Below are positions 17,825 through 27,706 of a DNA stretch of 64,000 nucleotides, one piece after another; the first letter of the stretch is position 1; every line of letters starts with the position of its first letter. The DNA comes from Nostoc sp. MG11. GTDB lineage: Bacteria > Cyanobacteriota > Cyanobacteriia > Cyanobacteriales > Nostocaceae. The position numbers and the translations under genes are program-made. The stretch is taken from the NCBI RefSeq assembly GCF_014904695.1, contig NZ_JACXXN010000012.1, forward strand, positions 1-64,000, read 5' to 3'. Under the pieces are notes generated by a model that saw nothing but the letters and a program-made list of their open reading frames with translations, searched no databases and was not told the origin of the DNA.

Positions 17825-18047
17825 ACATCAACTAACGCATGCCGGACATCAACTAACGCATGCCAGACATCAACTAACGCATGCCGGACATCAACTAACG
17901 CATGCCGAACATCAACTAACGCATGCCGAACATCAACTAACGCATGCCGAACATCAACTAACGCATGCCGGACATCAACTAACGCATGCCGGACATCAAC
18001 TAACGCATGCCGGACATCAACTAACGCATGCCGGACATCAACTAACG
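17825..18047. repeat. 21-bp direct tandem array, 10 full copies
   Basis: Ten complete head-to-tail copies of ACATCAACTAACGCATGCCGG (one unit 21 bp; copies differ at the last two or three bases) and a partial eleventh. There are no spacers. Each unit contains the palindrome GCATGC. It lies 48 bp after the pentapeptide gene. Confidence 0.95.
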
Positions 18048-18085
18048 GGTATGTCAGTCAGTACATAAATAAAACCCGAAACCCT

Positions 18086-18114
18086 GTAGAGACGTTGCAA
18101 TGCAACGTCTCTAC
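18086..18114. repeat. Dispersed 29-nt palindrome, copy 2
   Basis: Identical to the palindrome at 10537-10565. Here it lies between the tandem array and the 3' end of the marC-family gene, where it could act as a two-way terminator. Confidence 0.85.
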
Positions 18115-18152
18115 AATCTGAGGATAGCGTTTATGCATAGCACCACAGCTAA

Positions 18153-18746
18153 CTACCGCAAAAACAACTCCCGAATCCCCACACTACCAATTTCCACCGC
18201 CAGGGCCGCCAAGATAAAACCCAAAAGCTGAGTAATAATCACCTCACCTTCTGCACCAATCCACTTGTCGATGTAGTTGCAGAAGCGTAAAATCAACCAT
18301 GTGACGAGCATAGCCCCCACAATACCGACCAACACGCTAATATGCGGACTTTGAGTCTTCGACATTAATAACATCACTGTTGTAAGCGTACCTGGCCCCG
18401 CTAGCAACGGCAAAGCTAGTGGAGTAATTGCGACATCGCGTCCTTCCTCAACAATGGGTGTATCTAATTCTCCCCGCAGCATTTGTAAAGCAATTAACAG
18501 CAACAAAAGTCCCCCAGCTACTCGCAAAGACCCCATGCTGATTTCTAAATAATTCAAAATTATTTGACCAGTAAAGGCAAAAAGTAATAGAACTGCGATC
18601 GCTACAATAATCGCTTTATCTATGACTTTATTTCTTTCCTCTGGCGTCTTGCCTTTAGTCAAAATTAAAACAATTGGTATATTGCCCACAGCATCCGCTA
18701 GGACAAACACCGCGATAAACGTTTGAATCAGAACAGAGGTATCCAC
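18153..18746 (-). CDS. MarC-family integral membrane protein
   Basis: 197 residues, six predicted membrane helices. Family signatures are FVLADAVGNIPIVLILT near the N-terminus and PLALPLLAGPGTLTTVMLL (about 107-125). MarC/UPF0056 proteins are inner-membrane proteins whose substrate is not established, and the old link to multiple antibiotic resistance has not held up. The gene is monocistronic by spacing. Confidence 0.88.
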   Translation of the reverse strand: MDTSVLIQTFIAVFVLADAVGNIPIVLILTKGKTPEERNKVIDKAIIVAIAVLLLFAFTGQIILNYLEISMGSLRVAGGLLLLLIALQMLRGELDTPIVEEGRDVAITPLALPLLAGPGTLTTVMLLMSKTQSPHISVLVGIVGAMLVTWLILRFCNYIDKWIGAEGEVIITQLLGFILAALAVEIGSVGIRELFLR

Positions 18747-19097
18747 AACAGACAGCTTTTATCAGGGTTTGATAACAACCTAATCTGAATCTGGTTTAGT
18801 TTTCCAGAATCCATAGGAAGATTAAAATAGAGTAATAAGGATAGCTAACCCTGAAATCACTGAACAGTCAACAGTTACCAAGATTTCTGGCGATAATTTA
18901 GCCCCCATCTACACCGCTCACTTAGATTCGTCGCCGACTCTAACTTGCTACTGAAAAACTGATAACTGCTAACAGATAACTGATAACTGTTAAAGAAAAG
19001 CAACGTTTAGACATTTCTAATTAAGCCCACTAGGGTTGAAGTAGCGATATATTTTGAGAATCTATCTTGCTTAAATCGACTGCTCCTTATTGAATCT
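18747..19097. other. Divergent intergenic region with short degenerate repeats
   Basis: 351 bp between the marC-family gene and the nitrilase gene, containing several GATAACTG-type repeats (18955-18992) similar to those at 51690-51730. No gene is seen. Promoters of both flanking genes should lie here. Confidence 0.45.
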
Positions 19098-19910
19098 ATG
19101 AAGTCTTATTTAGCCGCCGCTATTCAATTGACCAGTGTGCCTAATCTCCAAAAAAATTTGGCACAGGCAGAAGAATTAATAGATCTTGCCGTACGTCAAG
19201 GTGCTGAATTGGTAAGTTTACCAGAAAACTTTTCTTTTATGGGAGAAGAAAACGACAAACTCGGCCAAGCGGAAGCGATCGCCCGTGAAACGGAAATATT
19301 TCTCAAAAAAATGGCTCAGCGCTTTCAAATCACTATCTTGGGCGGCAGTTTTCCCATTCCTGTAGAAAATACAGGCAAAGTTTACAACACCACCATACTT
19401 ATCGACCCCAACGGTCAAGAACTTGCCCGTTACTACAAAGTACATCTATTTGATGTCAACGTCCCCGACGGTAACACCTATCGAGAATCTAGTACTGTCG
19501 TGGCTGGTAAGCAACTACCTCCCGTTTATTTTTCAGAAACACTCGGTAATTTAGGACTTTCTGTTTGCTACGATGTCCGCTTCCCCGAACTATACCGTCA
19601 TCTAGCAGATAAAGGAGCCGATGTCGTATTTATTCCCGCCGCCTTTACCGCCTTCACAGGCAAAGATCACTGGCAAGTACTACTACAAGCAAGAGCCATT
19701 GAAAATACCTGCTATATTATTGCTGCTGCTCAAACCGGCACCAACTACGCCCGTCGCCAAACCCACGGACACGCCATGATTATCGACCCTTGGGGCGTAA
19801 TTTTAGCCGATGCTGGGGAACAACCGGGAATTGCGATCGCTGAAATCAAACCTACCAGGCTCGAACAAGTCCGCCGTCAAATGCCCTCCCTACAACATCG
19901 AGTATTCTAA
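19098..19910 (+). CDS. Carbon-nitrogen hydrolase (Nit1-type amidase)
   Basis: 270-residue nitrilase-superfamily enzyme. The catalytic triad is visible as E43 (SLPENFSFMG), K114 (YYKVHLFDV) and C157 (SVCYDVRFPELYR). The HLFDVNVP and CYDVRFPELYR signatures put it with Nit1/NitFhit-type enzymes, which hydrolyse deaminated glutathione as a metabolite-repair step; that substrate is inferred from family resemblance. It is convergent with fba and separated from it by a hairpin terminator. Confidence 0.88.
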   Translation: MKSYLAAAIQLTSVPNLQKNLAQAEELIDLAVRQGAELVSLPENFSFMGEENDKLGQAEAIARETEIFLKKMAQRFQITILGGSFPIPVENTGKVYNTTILIDPNGQELARYYKVHLFDVNVPDGNTYRESSTVVAGKQLPPVYFSETLGNLGLSVCYDVRFPELYRHLADKGADVVFIPAAFTAFTGKDHWQVLLQARAIENTCYIIAAAQTGTNYARRQTHGHAMIIDPWGVILADAGEQPGIAIAEIKPTRLEQVRRQMPSLQHRVF

Positions 19911-19996
19911 TTAGAGCAGAGGAGGCAGGGGAGGCAGGGGAAGAAAATAACTCTTGATTCTTGACCCTTGACTCCTTCTCTCCTAAGAGAACAAAA

Positions 19997-20026
19997 AAAC
20001 CGGGCAACTTAAATGTTCCCCGGTTT
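19997..20026. terminator. Bidirectional terminator between nitrilase and fba
   Basis: 8-bp perfect stem AAACCGGG/CCCGGTTT (19997-20004 with 20019-20026) with A-rich and T-rich flanks on the two sides, placed between convergent genes. Confidence 0.7.
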
Positions 20027-20102
20027 ATTTATCCCAATATTTAGAATCTTCAGCTTTCTAGGAGGATAACAATACTGTGCCCCTATTTATTCACTGACAA
20101 AA

Positions 20103-21182
20103 TTAAACGTTAGCTGTTTTCTTGGTGACAACGTTGAGTTCGCCTTTTGCGTACTTAGCTGCAAAATCTTCCAGAGAAATCTGCTTAATCTTGCTAGCAT
20201 TGCCAGCTGTGCCAAATTGCTGATAGCGATCGGCACAAACCTTCTGCATATATTTAATAGAAGGCTTGAGGAAGTGACGGGGGTCAAATTCCTTGGGATT
20301 TGTAGCCAAAGCTTCACGTACCGCAGCGGTAATAGCCAGACGGTTATCGGTGTCAATATTTACTTTACGTACACCGCTCTTGATCCCTTTTTGGATTTCT
20401 TCTACAGGTACACCGTAGGTTTCAGGAATTGCACCACCATACTGGTTAATTAGCGCTAGTAAATCTTCTGGTACAGAGGAAGAACCGTGCATTACCAAGT
20501 GAGTGTTAGGTAGACGGCGGTGAATTTCTTCAATGCGGCTGATAGCCAAAATTTCCCCAGTCGGCTTGCGGGTAAACTTGTAAGCACCGTGGCTAGTCCC
20601 AATGGCAACTGCCAAAGCATCTACTTGGGTTTGTTCTACGAAGTCAACTGCTTGATCAGGGTCAGTCAGTAGTTGGGAGTGGTCGAGTGTACCCTCAAAA
20701 CCATGACCATCTTCAGCTTCACCAGCACCAGTTTCTAGAGAACCCAAGCAACCGAGTTCACCTTCAACGCTGACGCCCAAAGCATGAGCTACATTCACCA
20801 CTTCGCGAGTGACATTAACGTTGTACTCGAAGCTAGCAGGAGTTTTAGCATCAGCTTCTAAAGAACCATCCATCATCACGCTGGTGAAGTTGTTCTTAAT
20901 TGCTGAGTAGCAGGTAGCAGGTGCATTCCCATGATCTTGGTGCATGACAATGGGAATCTGAGGATAGGTTTCTACCGCTGCCAAAATCAGGTGGCGTAGG
21001 AAGTTTTCTCCTGCATAAGCACGAGCGCCACGAGAAGCTTGCAAAATTACGGGGCTATCTGTCTCTACAGCAGCCTTCAGGATCGCCTGAATCTGTTCCA
21101 AATTGTTAACATTGAAAGCTGGGATGCCATAACCGTTTTCAGCCGCGTGATCCAACAGCAGCCGCAATGGTACAAGCGCCAT
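20103..21182 (-). CDS. fbaA: Class II fructose-bisphosphate aldolase
   Basis: 359 residues. It cleaves or forms fructose-1,6-bisphosphate and sedoheptulose-1,7-bisphosphate in glycolysis and the Calvin cycle. The zinc-binding [11 protein letters not shown] motif (80-90, H81/H84), the [16 protein letters not shown] segment and a second zinc region [13 protein letters not shown] are visible. This is the class II, Calvin-cycle type (CbbA) usual in cyanobacteria. Good Shine-Dalgarno (AGGAGG) directly upstream; single-gene unit. Confidence 0.95.
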   Translation of the reverse strand: MALVPLRLLLDHAAENGYGIPAFNVNNLEQIQAILKAAVETDSPVILQASRGARAYAGENFLRHLILAAVETYPQIPIVMHQDHGNAPATCYSAIKNNFTSVMMDGSLEADAKTPASFEYNVNVTREVVNVAHALGVSVEGELGCLGSLETGAGEAEDGHGFEGTLDHSQLLTDPDQAVDFVEQTQVDALAVAIGTSHGAYKFTRKPTGEILAISRIEEIHRRLPNTHLVMHGSSSVPEDLLALINQYGGAIPETYGVPVEEIQKGIKSGVRKVNIDTDNRLAITAAVREALATNPKEFDPRHFLKPSIKYMQKVCADRYQQFGTAGNASKIKQISLEDFAAKYAKGELNVVTKKTANV

Positions 21183-21416
21183 AGATAGTCCTCCTAATGT
21201 GGTTATCAGCTAGTCTGTGTGAGAGAAGCGTAATAATTACGCTAAATCTTAAGAGTTTTTTCAACTTATAGGAAATTATAACTAGTGTCGTGTGTCTATG
21301 TTGAAAAAGTTTATGCCATCATTCATAAACATGCCCTACACTTAACTATTCTACTGTAGGGTAAGCTACCCCATGTTTAGAGGCTTTGGTAGCTTTGTAT
21401 CCCAAATGATTTAGGG

Positions 21417-22109
21417 CTATGATTCACTGGCTAATTTCTGAACAAATGCTGTGTGTTCAGGAGATTGCAAACCTGCCTGTAAAATAGTCAACACGGATTG
21501 CATATTTCCCGCTAATAACTCTGTTACCCCTAACCACAACCCAGGAAAAACTAGACTTCGCAGAATTCCATTACTATTAGTGGCTAATTCCAGATCCTCA
21601 CCTTGTTCCAGATAAAACCAAGCCAATTTCTGATCGAGAACTTGCCAAACGATATATTCTTTAACTCCATTCCGGCGATAGGCTTGCTTTTTAGCATGAA
21701 GGTCAATGGCGGCGCTACTAGCTGCTATTTCGACAACTAACTCTGGCGCACCTTCGATGTAATCATCATCACTTAGCTTTGCTTGTCCACCTACTTCTGG
21801 GTTAATGAGAAGAACTGCATCTGGTTGAGGTTCGTTATCTAAGTCTAAGCGTACAGTCGGTTCCACTCCTAAAGCGACTCCTGGTGTAGGTGCTTCATAC
21901 GTACCAAGCCATGTGAGAATCCACCCATGAGGTTGACCGTGACTTTTAAAACGCAAAGCAGCAGGCATAATATAGACAATTCCTTCGATCAATTCAGCTT
22001 TTTTCAAGTTGGGCATGGCGTTGTAGCGACGCTCAAATTCATAACGGGTGAGTTTGTCGCCATTTTCCAAACGAGGAATTGTTAAATGCTGCGGGGGTGT
22101 TTTTACCAT
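21417..22109 (-). CDS. Uma2-family (DUF820) endonuclease-like protein
   Basis: 230-residue member of the PD-(D/E)XK-fold Uma2/DUF820 family, which is hugely expanded in cyanobacteria. Motifs: QPDAVLLINPEVGG (acidic residue of the nuclease core), GAPELVVEIAASSA (E) and KKQAYRRNGVKEYIVW (K). It is probably a nuclease-fold protein, but biological roles of the family are unknown. It stands alone. Confidence 0.85.
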   Translation of the reverse strand: MVKTPPQHLTIPRLENGDKLTRYEFERRYNAMPNLKKAELIEGIVYIMPAALRFKSHGQPHGWILTWLGTYEAPTPGVALGVEPTVRLDLDNEPQPDAVLLINPEVGGQAKLSDDDYIEGAPELVVEIAASSAAIDLHAKKQAYRRNGVKEYIVWQVLDQKLAWFYLEQGEDLELATNSNGILRSLVFPGLWLGVTELLAGNMQSVLTILQAGLQSPEHTAFVQKLASES

Positions 22110-22326
22110 GACGATCGCATTTGGATGAGCCTATGGCTATGCTACCGAATTGAGAATATTTATTGTAATGGGTAAATTATGCGATTGCGCTGACTGCAAT
22201 TAAAAAGAGCGATCGCACTAGAGTGTTTTATTTTCTAGGGCGATCGCATCCGCAAATTTCCGATTAAAAATCAGCCCCGCCTCAACTCTCTATTTCTAAA
22301 GCATCAGCAAGGTTTTTTCTTTGATA

Positions 22327-22398
22327 TGGGTCGCCCGGGATTCGAACCCGGAACTAATCGGTTAAAAGCCGAGTACTCTACCGTTGAGTTAGCGACCC
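22327..22398 (-). tRNA. tRNA-Lys (UUU)
   Basis: The minus strand folds as a 72-nt cloverleaf: acceptor GGGTCGC/GCGACCC, D arm with AACGGTAGAG, anticodon stem CTCGG/CCGAT with loop CTTTTAA (anticodon TTT), T arm CCGGGTTCGAATCCCGG and discriminator A. CCA is not encoded. Confidence 0.95.
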
Positions 22399-22459
22399 TT
22401 TCGCTGTATTTCGCAACTTTGCCATCATAGCATAGACATCTGTAGATTTGTAAACAGGT

Positions 22460-23329
22460 TTAGAAAAAATTAGCAGTCAATCTTAAAGATGCTGTGTGGC
22501 TAGCTCCTGGTGCTAACACAGTCAGGTTATCGCCAGTATTAAGAGAGTTACGGGTGGCACTCCACGGTTCTAGACAGTAGAATTCCTTGCCTTTGACTGT
22601 CCAAAATACCAGCCAGGTAGAGAAATCGTCATAATCCAAGGTGAGCTTTAACTTACGGCTGCGATCTATAGCAGTAGCCGATTTGCTCGTTAACTGTCCA
22701 AAGGCAAAATCAATTTCATCACGGCTAAAGTCAAAATTGCCATCAAAAGAGTGAATTTCTTTACTTTGATTGTCTTGATACTGCTTAGAGGGAATTTCAA
22801 ACTCTAACTGAGTTTTATCACCGCACAGAAAGTACGGATGGAAACCAGCCGAAAAGGGCATTGGTGTGGATGACAAGTTTTTATACTGTTGACGGACTTC
22901 TAAAGTATTACCTTGAAGTTCGTAGGTGAAAGCCAGCTGAAAATCAAAAGGATAAACTGCCTTGGTTTGCTCATTGCTATCAAGAATGACAGTCAGACTA
23001 GCTTTATCCTCAGTTTGTTGTTCTGTTGCTTTCCACGGCAATTCACGGGCAAAACCGTGTTGTTTAAGAGTATATTTTTGCCCGTTGTGAGTGTAGGTAT
23101 TATCTGGTAGATTGCCACAAATAGGAAACAAAATTGGATTTCCACCCCTGACACTTAAATCAGGATGAGTGAAGCGTTCAGTATCCAAGTAGAAAATTTC
23201 TTGCCCTTGAATGCGCCAACGGGTGATAATCCCACCGCGTTCTGGTACGACTTCCAGTTGAGAGCCAGCGGTTTCATCTGAAAGAATGTAGGTCTTATAC
23301 TGTTGCTTTTGAACTGTAATGGTAAACAC
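22460..23329 (-). CDS. Aldose 1-epimerase family protein
   Basis: 289-residue galactose-mutarotase-fold protein. Typical blocks: GGIITRWRIQGQEIFYLD (N-terminal beta sandwich), GGNPILFPICGNLPDN, KQHGFARELPW (a His of the active-site region) and FSAGFHPYF (conserved His). A C-terminal EPWSATRNSLNTGDN loop is of the YeaD/hexose-6-phosphate epimerase type. The precise sugar is uncertain. Confidence 0.85.
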   Translation of the reverse strand: MFTITVQKQQYKTYILSDETAGSQLEVVPERGGIITRWRIQGQEIFYLDTERFTHPDLSVRGGNPILFPICGNLPDNTYTHNGQKYTLKQHGFARELPWKATEQQTEDKASLTVILDSNEQTKAVYPFDFQLAFTYELQGNTLEVRQQYKNLSSTPMPFSAGFHPYFLCGDKTQLEFEIPSKQYQDNQSKEIHSFDGNFDFSRDEIDFAFGQLTSKSATAIDRSRKLKLTLDYDDFSTWLVFWTVKGKEFYCLEPWSATRNSLNTGDNLTVLAPGASHTASLRLTANFF

Positions 23330-23552
23330 AAATTTTAGTCCTGGGTGTAAGGATTGGGGACTTGTACTGATCAGAGCCGAAGTAATGGGGAATGGGGAAT
23401 GGGACTTGTACTGAGCGGCTTGCCTTGACTTGTGCTAAGCGTAGTCGTAAAGCCTACGGCATAGCTACGCTTAGGGCGCAGCCTCAAAGTAGAGAAGTGT
23501 TAGGGAGTGGAAAGATTTCCCAGTAACCAGTATTCAGTCCCCAGTCCCTAAC

Positions 23553-24587
23553 TTACTCGTCTTCTGCAAACACAAAGCGATATAACTCGCTGGGGTCTGG
23601 TTCAGGGCTGCTTTCGGCGAACTTAACTGCTTCGTCGATTACATCTTGAATTTTACGATCAATGGCTTTGAGTTCTTGCTGATCTGCCAGGTTTTGCTCA
23701 ACTAAATAAGCTGCTAACTTCTTAATTGGGTCACGAGCAAACCAAAATTCTTTCTCAGCCTTGCTTCGCATTTCATCTGGGTCTGCCAGAGAGTGACCAC
23801 GGAAGCGGTAGGTAAGTGCTTCAATTAATGTCGGGCCTTCACCTGCACGAGCGCGACTTACAGCTTCTTGGGCTACGGCTCGCACCGCTAGCACATCCAT
23901 ACCATCTACTTCCACACCCACCATGTTAAATACACTGGCTTTTTTGTAAATCTCTGGCTGGGAAGTTGCTCGCTCGTGAGCCATACCGATTGCCCACTTG
24001 TTATTTTCTACCACAAAAATAATTGGCAGTTTCCATAAAGCTGCCATGTTCAACGTCTCAAAAAATTGACCGTTGTTAGCAGCACCATCGCCAAAAAAGC
24101 AAGCTGTCACTTGGTCGGCGCTGTTATCTCCCAGTACTTCGCGGCGATATTTGCTTTGAAAAGCTGCTCCAGCTGCTACAGGAATTCCCTCAGCCACAAA
24201 AGCATAGCCACCTAACAGGCGATGTTCAGCAGAAAACATGTGCATGGAACCACCACGCCCTTTGCTGCAACCTGTGGCTTTACCAAATAACTCTGCCATT
24301 ACCTCTCTTGCTGGTACGCCTGCACTCAGAGCATGAACGTGGTCGCGGTAGGTACTAGAAACGAAATCTTCACCTGGTCGCATCGCCTGGATAACACCAG
24401 TGGAAACGGCTTCTTGACCGTTGTACAGGTGGACAAAGCCAAACATTTTCCCCCTATAGTACATTTCGGCGCACTTGTCTTCAAACAAGCGCCCCAGTAC
24501 CATGTCTTCGTACAACCGCAACCCTTCTTCTTTGGTGATGTGGGTAGTAGCAGCATTAAATTTGGGTAATGTGCGTTCATGAACCAT
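23553..24587 (-). CDS. pdhA: Pyruvate dehydrogenase E1 alpha subunit
   Basis: 344-residue thiamine-diphosphate enzyme subunit. Key elements: [16 protein letters not shown], the GRGGSMHMF motif, the TPP/Mg-binding [20 protein letters not shown] (about 167-186) and the phosphorylation-loop-like [15 protein letters not shown]. It forms an E1 heterotetramer with a beta subunit that is not in this window. The region downstream (23340-23540) is filled with short repeats and no gene. Confidence 0.93.
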   Translation of the reverse strand: MVHERTLPKFNAATTHITKEEGLRLYEDMVLGRLFEDKCAEMYYRGKMFGFVHLYNGQEAVSTGVIQAMRPGEDFVSSTYRDHVHALSAGVPAREVMAELFGKATGCSKGRGGSMHMFSAEHRLLGGYAFVAEGIPVAAGAAFQSKYRREVLGDNSADQVTACFFGDGAANNGQFFETLNMAALWKLPIIFVVENNKWAIGMAHERATSQPEIYKKASVFNMVGVEVDGMDVLAVRAVAQEAVSRARAGEGPTLIEALTYRFRGHSLADPDEMRSKAEKEFWFARDPIKKLAAYLVEQNLADQQELKAIDRKIQDVIDEAVKFAESSPEPDPSELYRFVFAEDE

Positions 24588-25341
24588 GATTTTTGAGTGT
24601 CCCTGTTGTACAACTTAAAAGTTACGGTCTTAAATTAAGTTGCTCTCATAATGCTTTAGCTTTATGACAAGCTAGCGTTTGCAAGAGTCAACAATCAAAT
24701 TTATTTATGCACCAAAAAGGGTCGTATGGAATAGTTTATTAGTTCTGAGTTCTCAGTTTTGAGTCCTAGAGTATTATGCTTTTTACTCAAGATTCAAGAC
24801 CAGCACTGTTTGCTTACTACTCCCCCTCATAGGCTAGCAATCAGGATAGACTGCTTTCTGCATATCCATTAACAATTTAGGAAAAATGGACTTCAAAATC
24901 ATATACCTAGCTAGGTAATTGTAATTAAAATCTAATCATGATATGATATTCTTCTCCCGTATCGTTATCAGGTTCAACCCTCAAAAGTGGTATTTCTATT
25001 ACCGCATACGCAGGGTGTACTTAAAGGAAAATCATATAGATTCTTGCAAGTACAATATCTATGCCGTCACTAAAAGTGGTAGTTTTACATTACGGTATCG
25101 AATGCAAACAGCAGTTGTGTTAAACGAAAAATACTAAGAATTAAGACAAAAAGCTGACGCTTTCTAGGCGAAGGCAAAAATTAATACTAGAATGTGACTC
25201 AAAATTTCGGGAAGGTACAAAACAAGTTGTTGCAATATACACTTGTAGTGTAAATTCTACACGGCATTATTATGGCACGGTTTTACATGCCTGGAACGCT
25301 CTAGGTAAATTATGCTGATCACGGTGCAGGGGAAGTAGGCT
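24588..25341. other. Divergent intergenic region, 754 bp
   Basis: It separates pdhA and ftn2, which are read outward. A 64-codon frame at 24943-25137 is Lys/Arg/Tyr-rich and has no recognisable domain or Shine-Dalgarno, so I do not call it a gene. The rest is AT-rich and carries degenerate short repeats. Confidence 0.45.
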
Positions 25342-27618
25342 GTGCGAATTCCACTAGATTACTACCGAATTTTAGGACTACCGTTAGCGGCAAGTAATGA
25401 ACAATTGCGGCAAGCATATAGCGATCGCATTGTACAATTGCCGCGACGCGAGTATTCTCAGGCAGCAATTTCTTCTCGCAAACAACTCATAGAAGAAGCT
25501 TACGTGGTTTTATCAGATCAAAAAGAACGTAGCACCTACGATCAGCTTTATCTGGCTCACGCCTATGACCCTGATAGCGCCACCGCAGTGGAAAACCGCA
25601 CGGAAAGCCACAAAAAGGGTCTTGACGCGCAAAGTCTTAGCATCGAAATTGTCCAAGACGAATTAGTTGGCGCTTTATTGATTCTGCAAGAGCTAGGAGA
25701 ATACGAACTCGTACTAAAACTGGGTCGTCCGTACCTAGTGAAAAATAGTGCCAGCAAGGACAATAATCTCGCAAGCGAAGAAATCCACGAAAGTGCTGAA
25801 CGTCCAGACGTTATTCTCACCGTTGCCCTTGCCTGCTTAGAGCTAGGACGCGAGCAATGGCAGCAAGGCCACTACGAAAATGCTGCCATATCCCTAGAAA
25901 CAGGTGAGGAATTGCTATCACGCGAAAGCTTATTCCCCAGCGTACAGGTTGAAATTCAGGCGGATCTTTGCAAATTGCGACCATATCGAATTTTAGAGTT
26001 ACTGGCACTACCTCTAGAGAAAACTACCGAACGGCGTCAAGGTTTAGGATTATTGCAAAATATCTTAGAAGACCGTGGTGGTATTGATGGCACTGGCAAA
26101 GATCTATCTGGTTTAAACATAGATGACTTTCTGCGATTCATCCAGCAGTTACGCAACCACTTAACAGTTGCAGAACAGCACAAGCTATTTGAAGCTGAAA
26201 GTAAACGTCCCTCTGCTGTTGCTACCTACTTGGCTGTTTATGCTTTGATAGCACGAGGATTTGCTCAGCGTCAACCAGCTTTAATTAGTCAAGCAAGGCA
26301 AATGCTGATGCGTCTGGGCAAGCGCCAAGATGTACATTTAGAACAATCACTATGTGCATTACTACTGGGGCAAACCGAAGAAGCAACCCGTGTTTTAGAA
26401 CTCAGTCAAGAATACGAAGCCCTAGCTTTTATTCGAGAAAAATCTCAAGATTCTCCAGACTTACTACCAGGGCTGTGTCTGTATGGAGAACAATGGTTGC
26501 AACATGAGGTGTTTCCGCACTTCCGAGATTTGGCAAAGCAGCAAGCTTCTCTAAAAAATTACTTTGCCGACCAACAGGTTCAAGCTTATTTAGAAGCACT
26601 ACCAACTGATGCAGAAACAACTGATGAATGGGCTGTAATTAACCGCCAGCCTTTTCCCCAGGTACAGACAAATAATTCCCGTCGCCATAGTAATTCAACT
26701 GGGTCTCGGCAATTCAATCACAACATAACACCTGACCCAGAGTTACCAGAAACACTAATAAGAGAAAGGTCTGAATATGCCAACTTCTCGCCACCTACAT
26801 GGAATACGTCTGGGAGTGCAAAATCAGAAGTATCTGGGGCACAGATTCCTACTGCTGAACGAATAGCCAGAGGCACTAACAGCAACTTAAATGGTTCAGC
26901 TAAGGCTGCTACAACGGGTCAGAATCGAAAGCGAAGGAGGCGAAAGCCCACTCAAGTGCCGCCTCGTGAGCGTGTATTAGATAATCATCATCATTATCCT
27001 CGGCGGCGGCGAACTTTTGCTAGCACCCTAGAAGGGAAAACGCGGCTTGTGTGGAGAGTGTTTATTTCTCTAGTAGGTCTATTAGTTTTCTGGGTAGTAG
27101 TCACAACAGCTTTTGGATGGCTAAAAAATCTATTTTTCCCTGCACCGTCTTTACAAGGTGAACAATTATTCGTCCAACTTAATCAACCACCAATACCGAT
27201 TCCTGACAAAAATAGCAACCCACAACCGCCAGAGGGAACTCTCACAGATACAACCGCACAGGAAGTTATTCAGGCTTGGCTCTCTACCAAGGCCGCGGCT
27301 TTAGGGCCAAATCATGAGATTAGTAGTTTAGACCAGATTTTAGTTGGTTCAGCTCTAACTCAATGGCGACTAGTTACCCAGCAGGATAAGTTAGATAACC
27401 GCTATCGTAAGTATAACCATAGCCTCAAAGTGGAATCTGTAAATAACATTGAGTTAGACCCAGATCGTGCTGCTGTAGTAGCTACAGTGAAGGAAGTCAC
27501 GCAGTTCTATGAAAATGGTCAGTTTAAAAAGTCTTCTGAGGAAAGTTTGCGAGTTCGGTATAATTTGATTCGGCTTAAAGGTGCGTGGCGAATCCAGAAT
27601 ATGTCAGTTATTAGTTAG
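25342..27618 (+). CDS. ftn2: Cell division protein Ftn2/ZipN (ARC6 homologue)
   Basis: 758 residues. N-terminal J-like domain (PLDYYRILGLPLAASNEQLRQAY, residues 4-26, lacking the HPD tripeptide of true DnaJ), a long helical region with TPR-like repeats, a basic stretch (RKRRRRKPTQVPPRER), one transmembrane helix at about 571-593, then a C-terminal ARC6-IMS/DUF4101 domain (TAQEVIQAWLSTKAAALG onward). This is the cyanobacterial FtsZ-ring anchor that tethers FtsZ to the membrane. The start is GTG at 25342, giving MRIPLDYYR. Confidence 0.92.
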   Translation: MRIPLDYYRILGLPLAASNEQLRQAYSDRIVQLPRREYSQAAISSRKQLIEEAYVVLSDQKERSTYDQLYLAHAYDPDSATAVENRTESHKKGLDAQSLSIEIVQDELVGALLILQELGEYELVLKLGRPYLVKNSASKDNNLASEEIHESAERPDVILTVALACLELGREQWQQGHYENAAISLETGEELLSRESLFPSVQVEIQADLCKLRPYRILELLALPLEKTTERRQGLGLLQNILEDRGGIDGTGKDLSGLNIDDFLRFIQQLRNHLTVAEQHKLFEAESKRPSAVATYLAVYALIARGFAQRQPALISQARQMLMRLGKRQDVHLEQSLCALLLGQTEEATRVLELSQEYEALAFIREKSQDSPDLLPGLCLYGEQWLQHEVFPHFRDLAKQQASLKNYFADQQVQAYLEALPTDAETTDEWAVINRQPFPQVQTNNSRRHSNSTGSRQFNHNITPDPELPETLIRERSEYANFSPPTWNTSGSAKSEVSGAQIPTAERIARGTNSNLNGSAKAATTGQNRKRRRRKPTQVPPRERVLDNHHHYPRRRRTFASTLEGKTRLVWRVFISLVGLLVFWVVVTTAFGWLKNLFFPAPSLQGEQLFVQLNQPPIPIPDKNSNPQPPEGTLTDTTAQEVIQAWLSTKAAALGPNHEISSLDQILVGSALTQWRLVTQQDKLDNRYRKYNHSLKVESVNNIELDPDRAAVVATVKEVTQFYENGQFKKSSEESLRVRYNLIRLKGAWRIQNMSVIS

Positions 27619-27642
27619 AACCTGTTTGTAATTGAAAGGCTT

Positions 27643-27675
27643 AGATTCCCGATTTGTCTAAAAAGTCGGGAATCT
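27643..27675. terminator. Bidirectional terminator after ftn2
   Basis: 10-bp stem AGATTCCCGA/TCGGGAATCT (27643-27652 with 27666-27675), 13-base loop, T-rich tail, placed between two convergent genes. Confidence 0.7.
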
Positions 27676-27706
27676 TATTGTTCATGAATGATTAAGTAGG
27701 GCTATA

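Noticed and set aside
17825-18047. CRISPR array
   Set aside because: The 21-bp units follow each other directly, with no unique spacers and no cas genes nearby.
24943-25137. 64-codon frame between pdhA and ftn2
   Set aside because: There is no Shine-Dalgarno, no recognisable domain and odd composition; not enough support for a gene.
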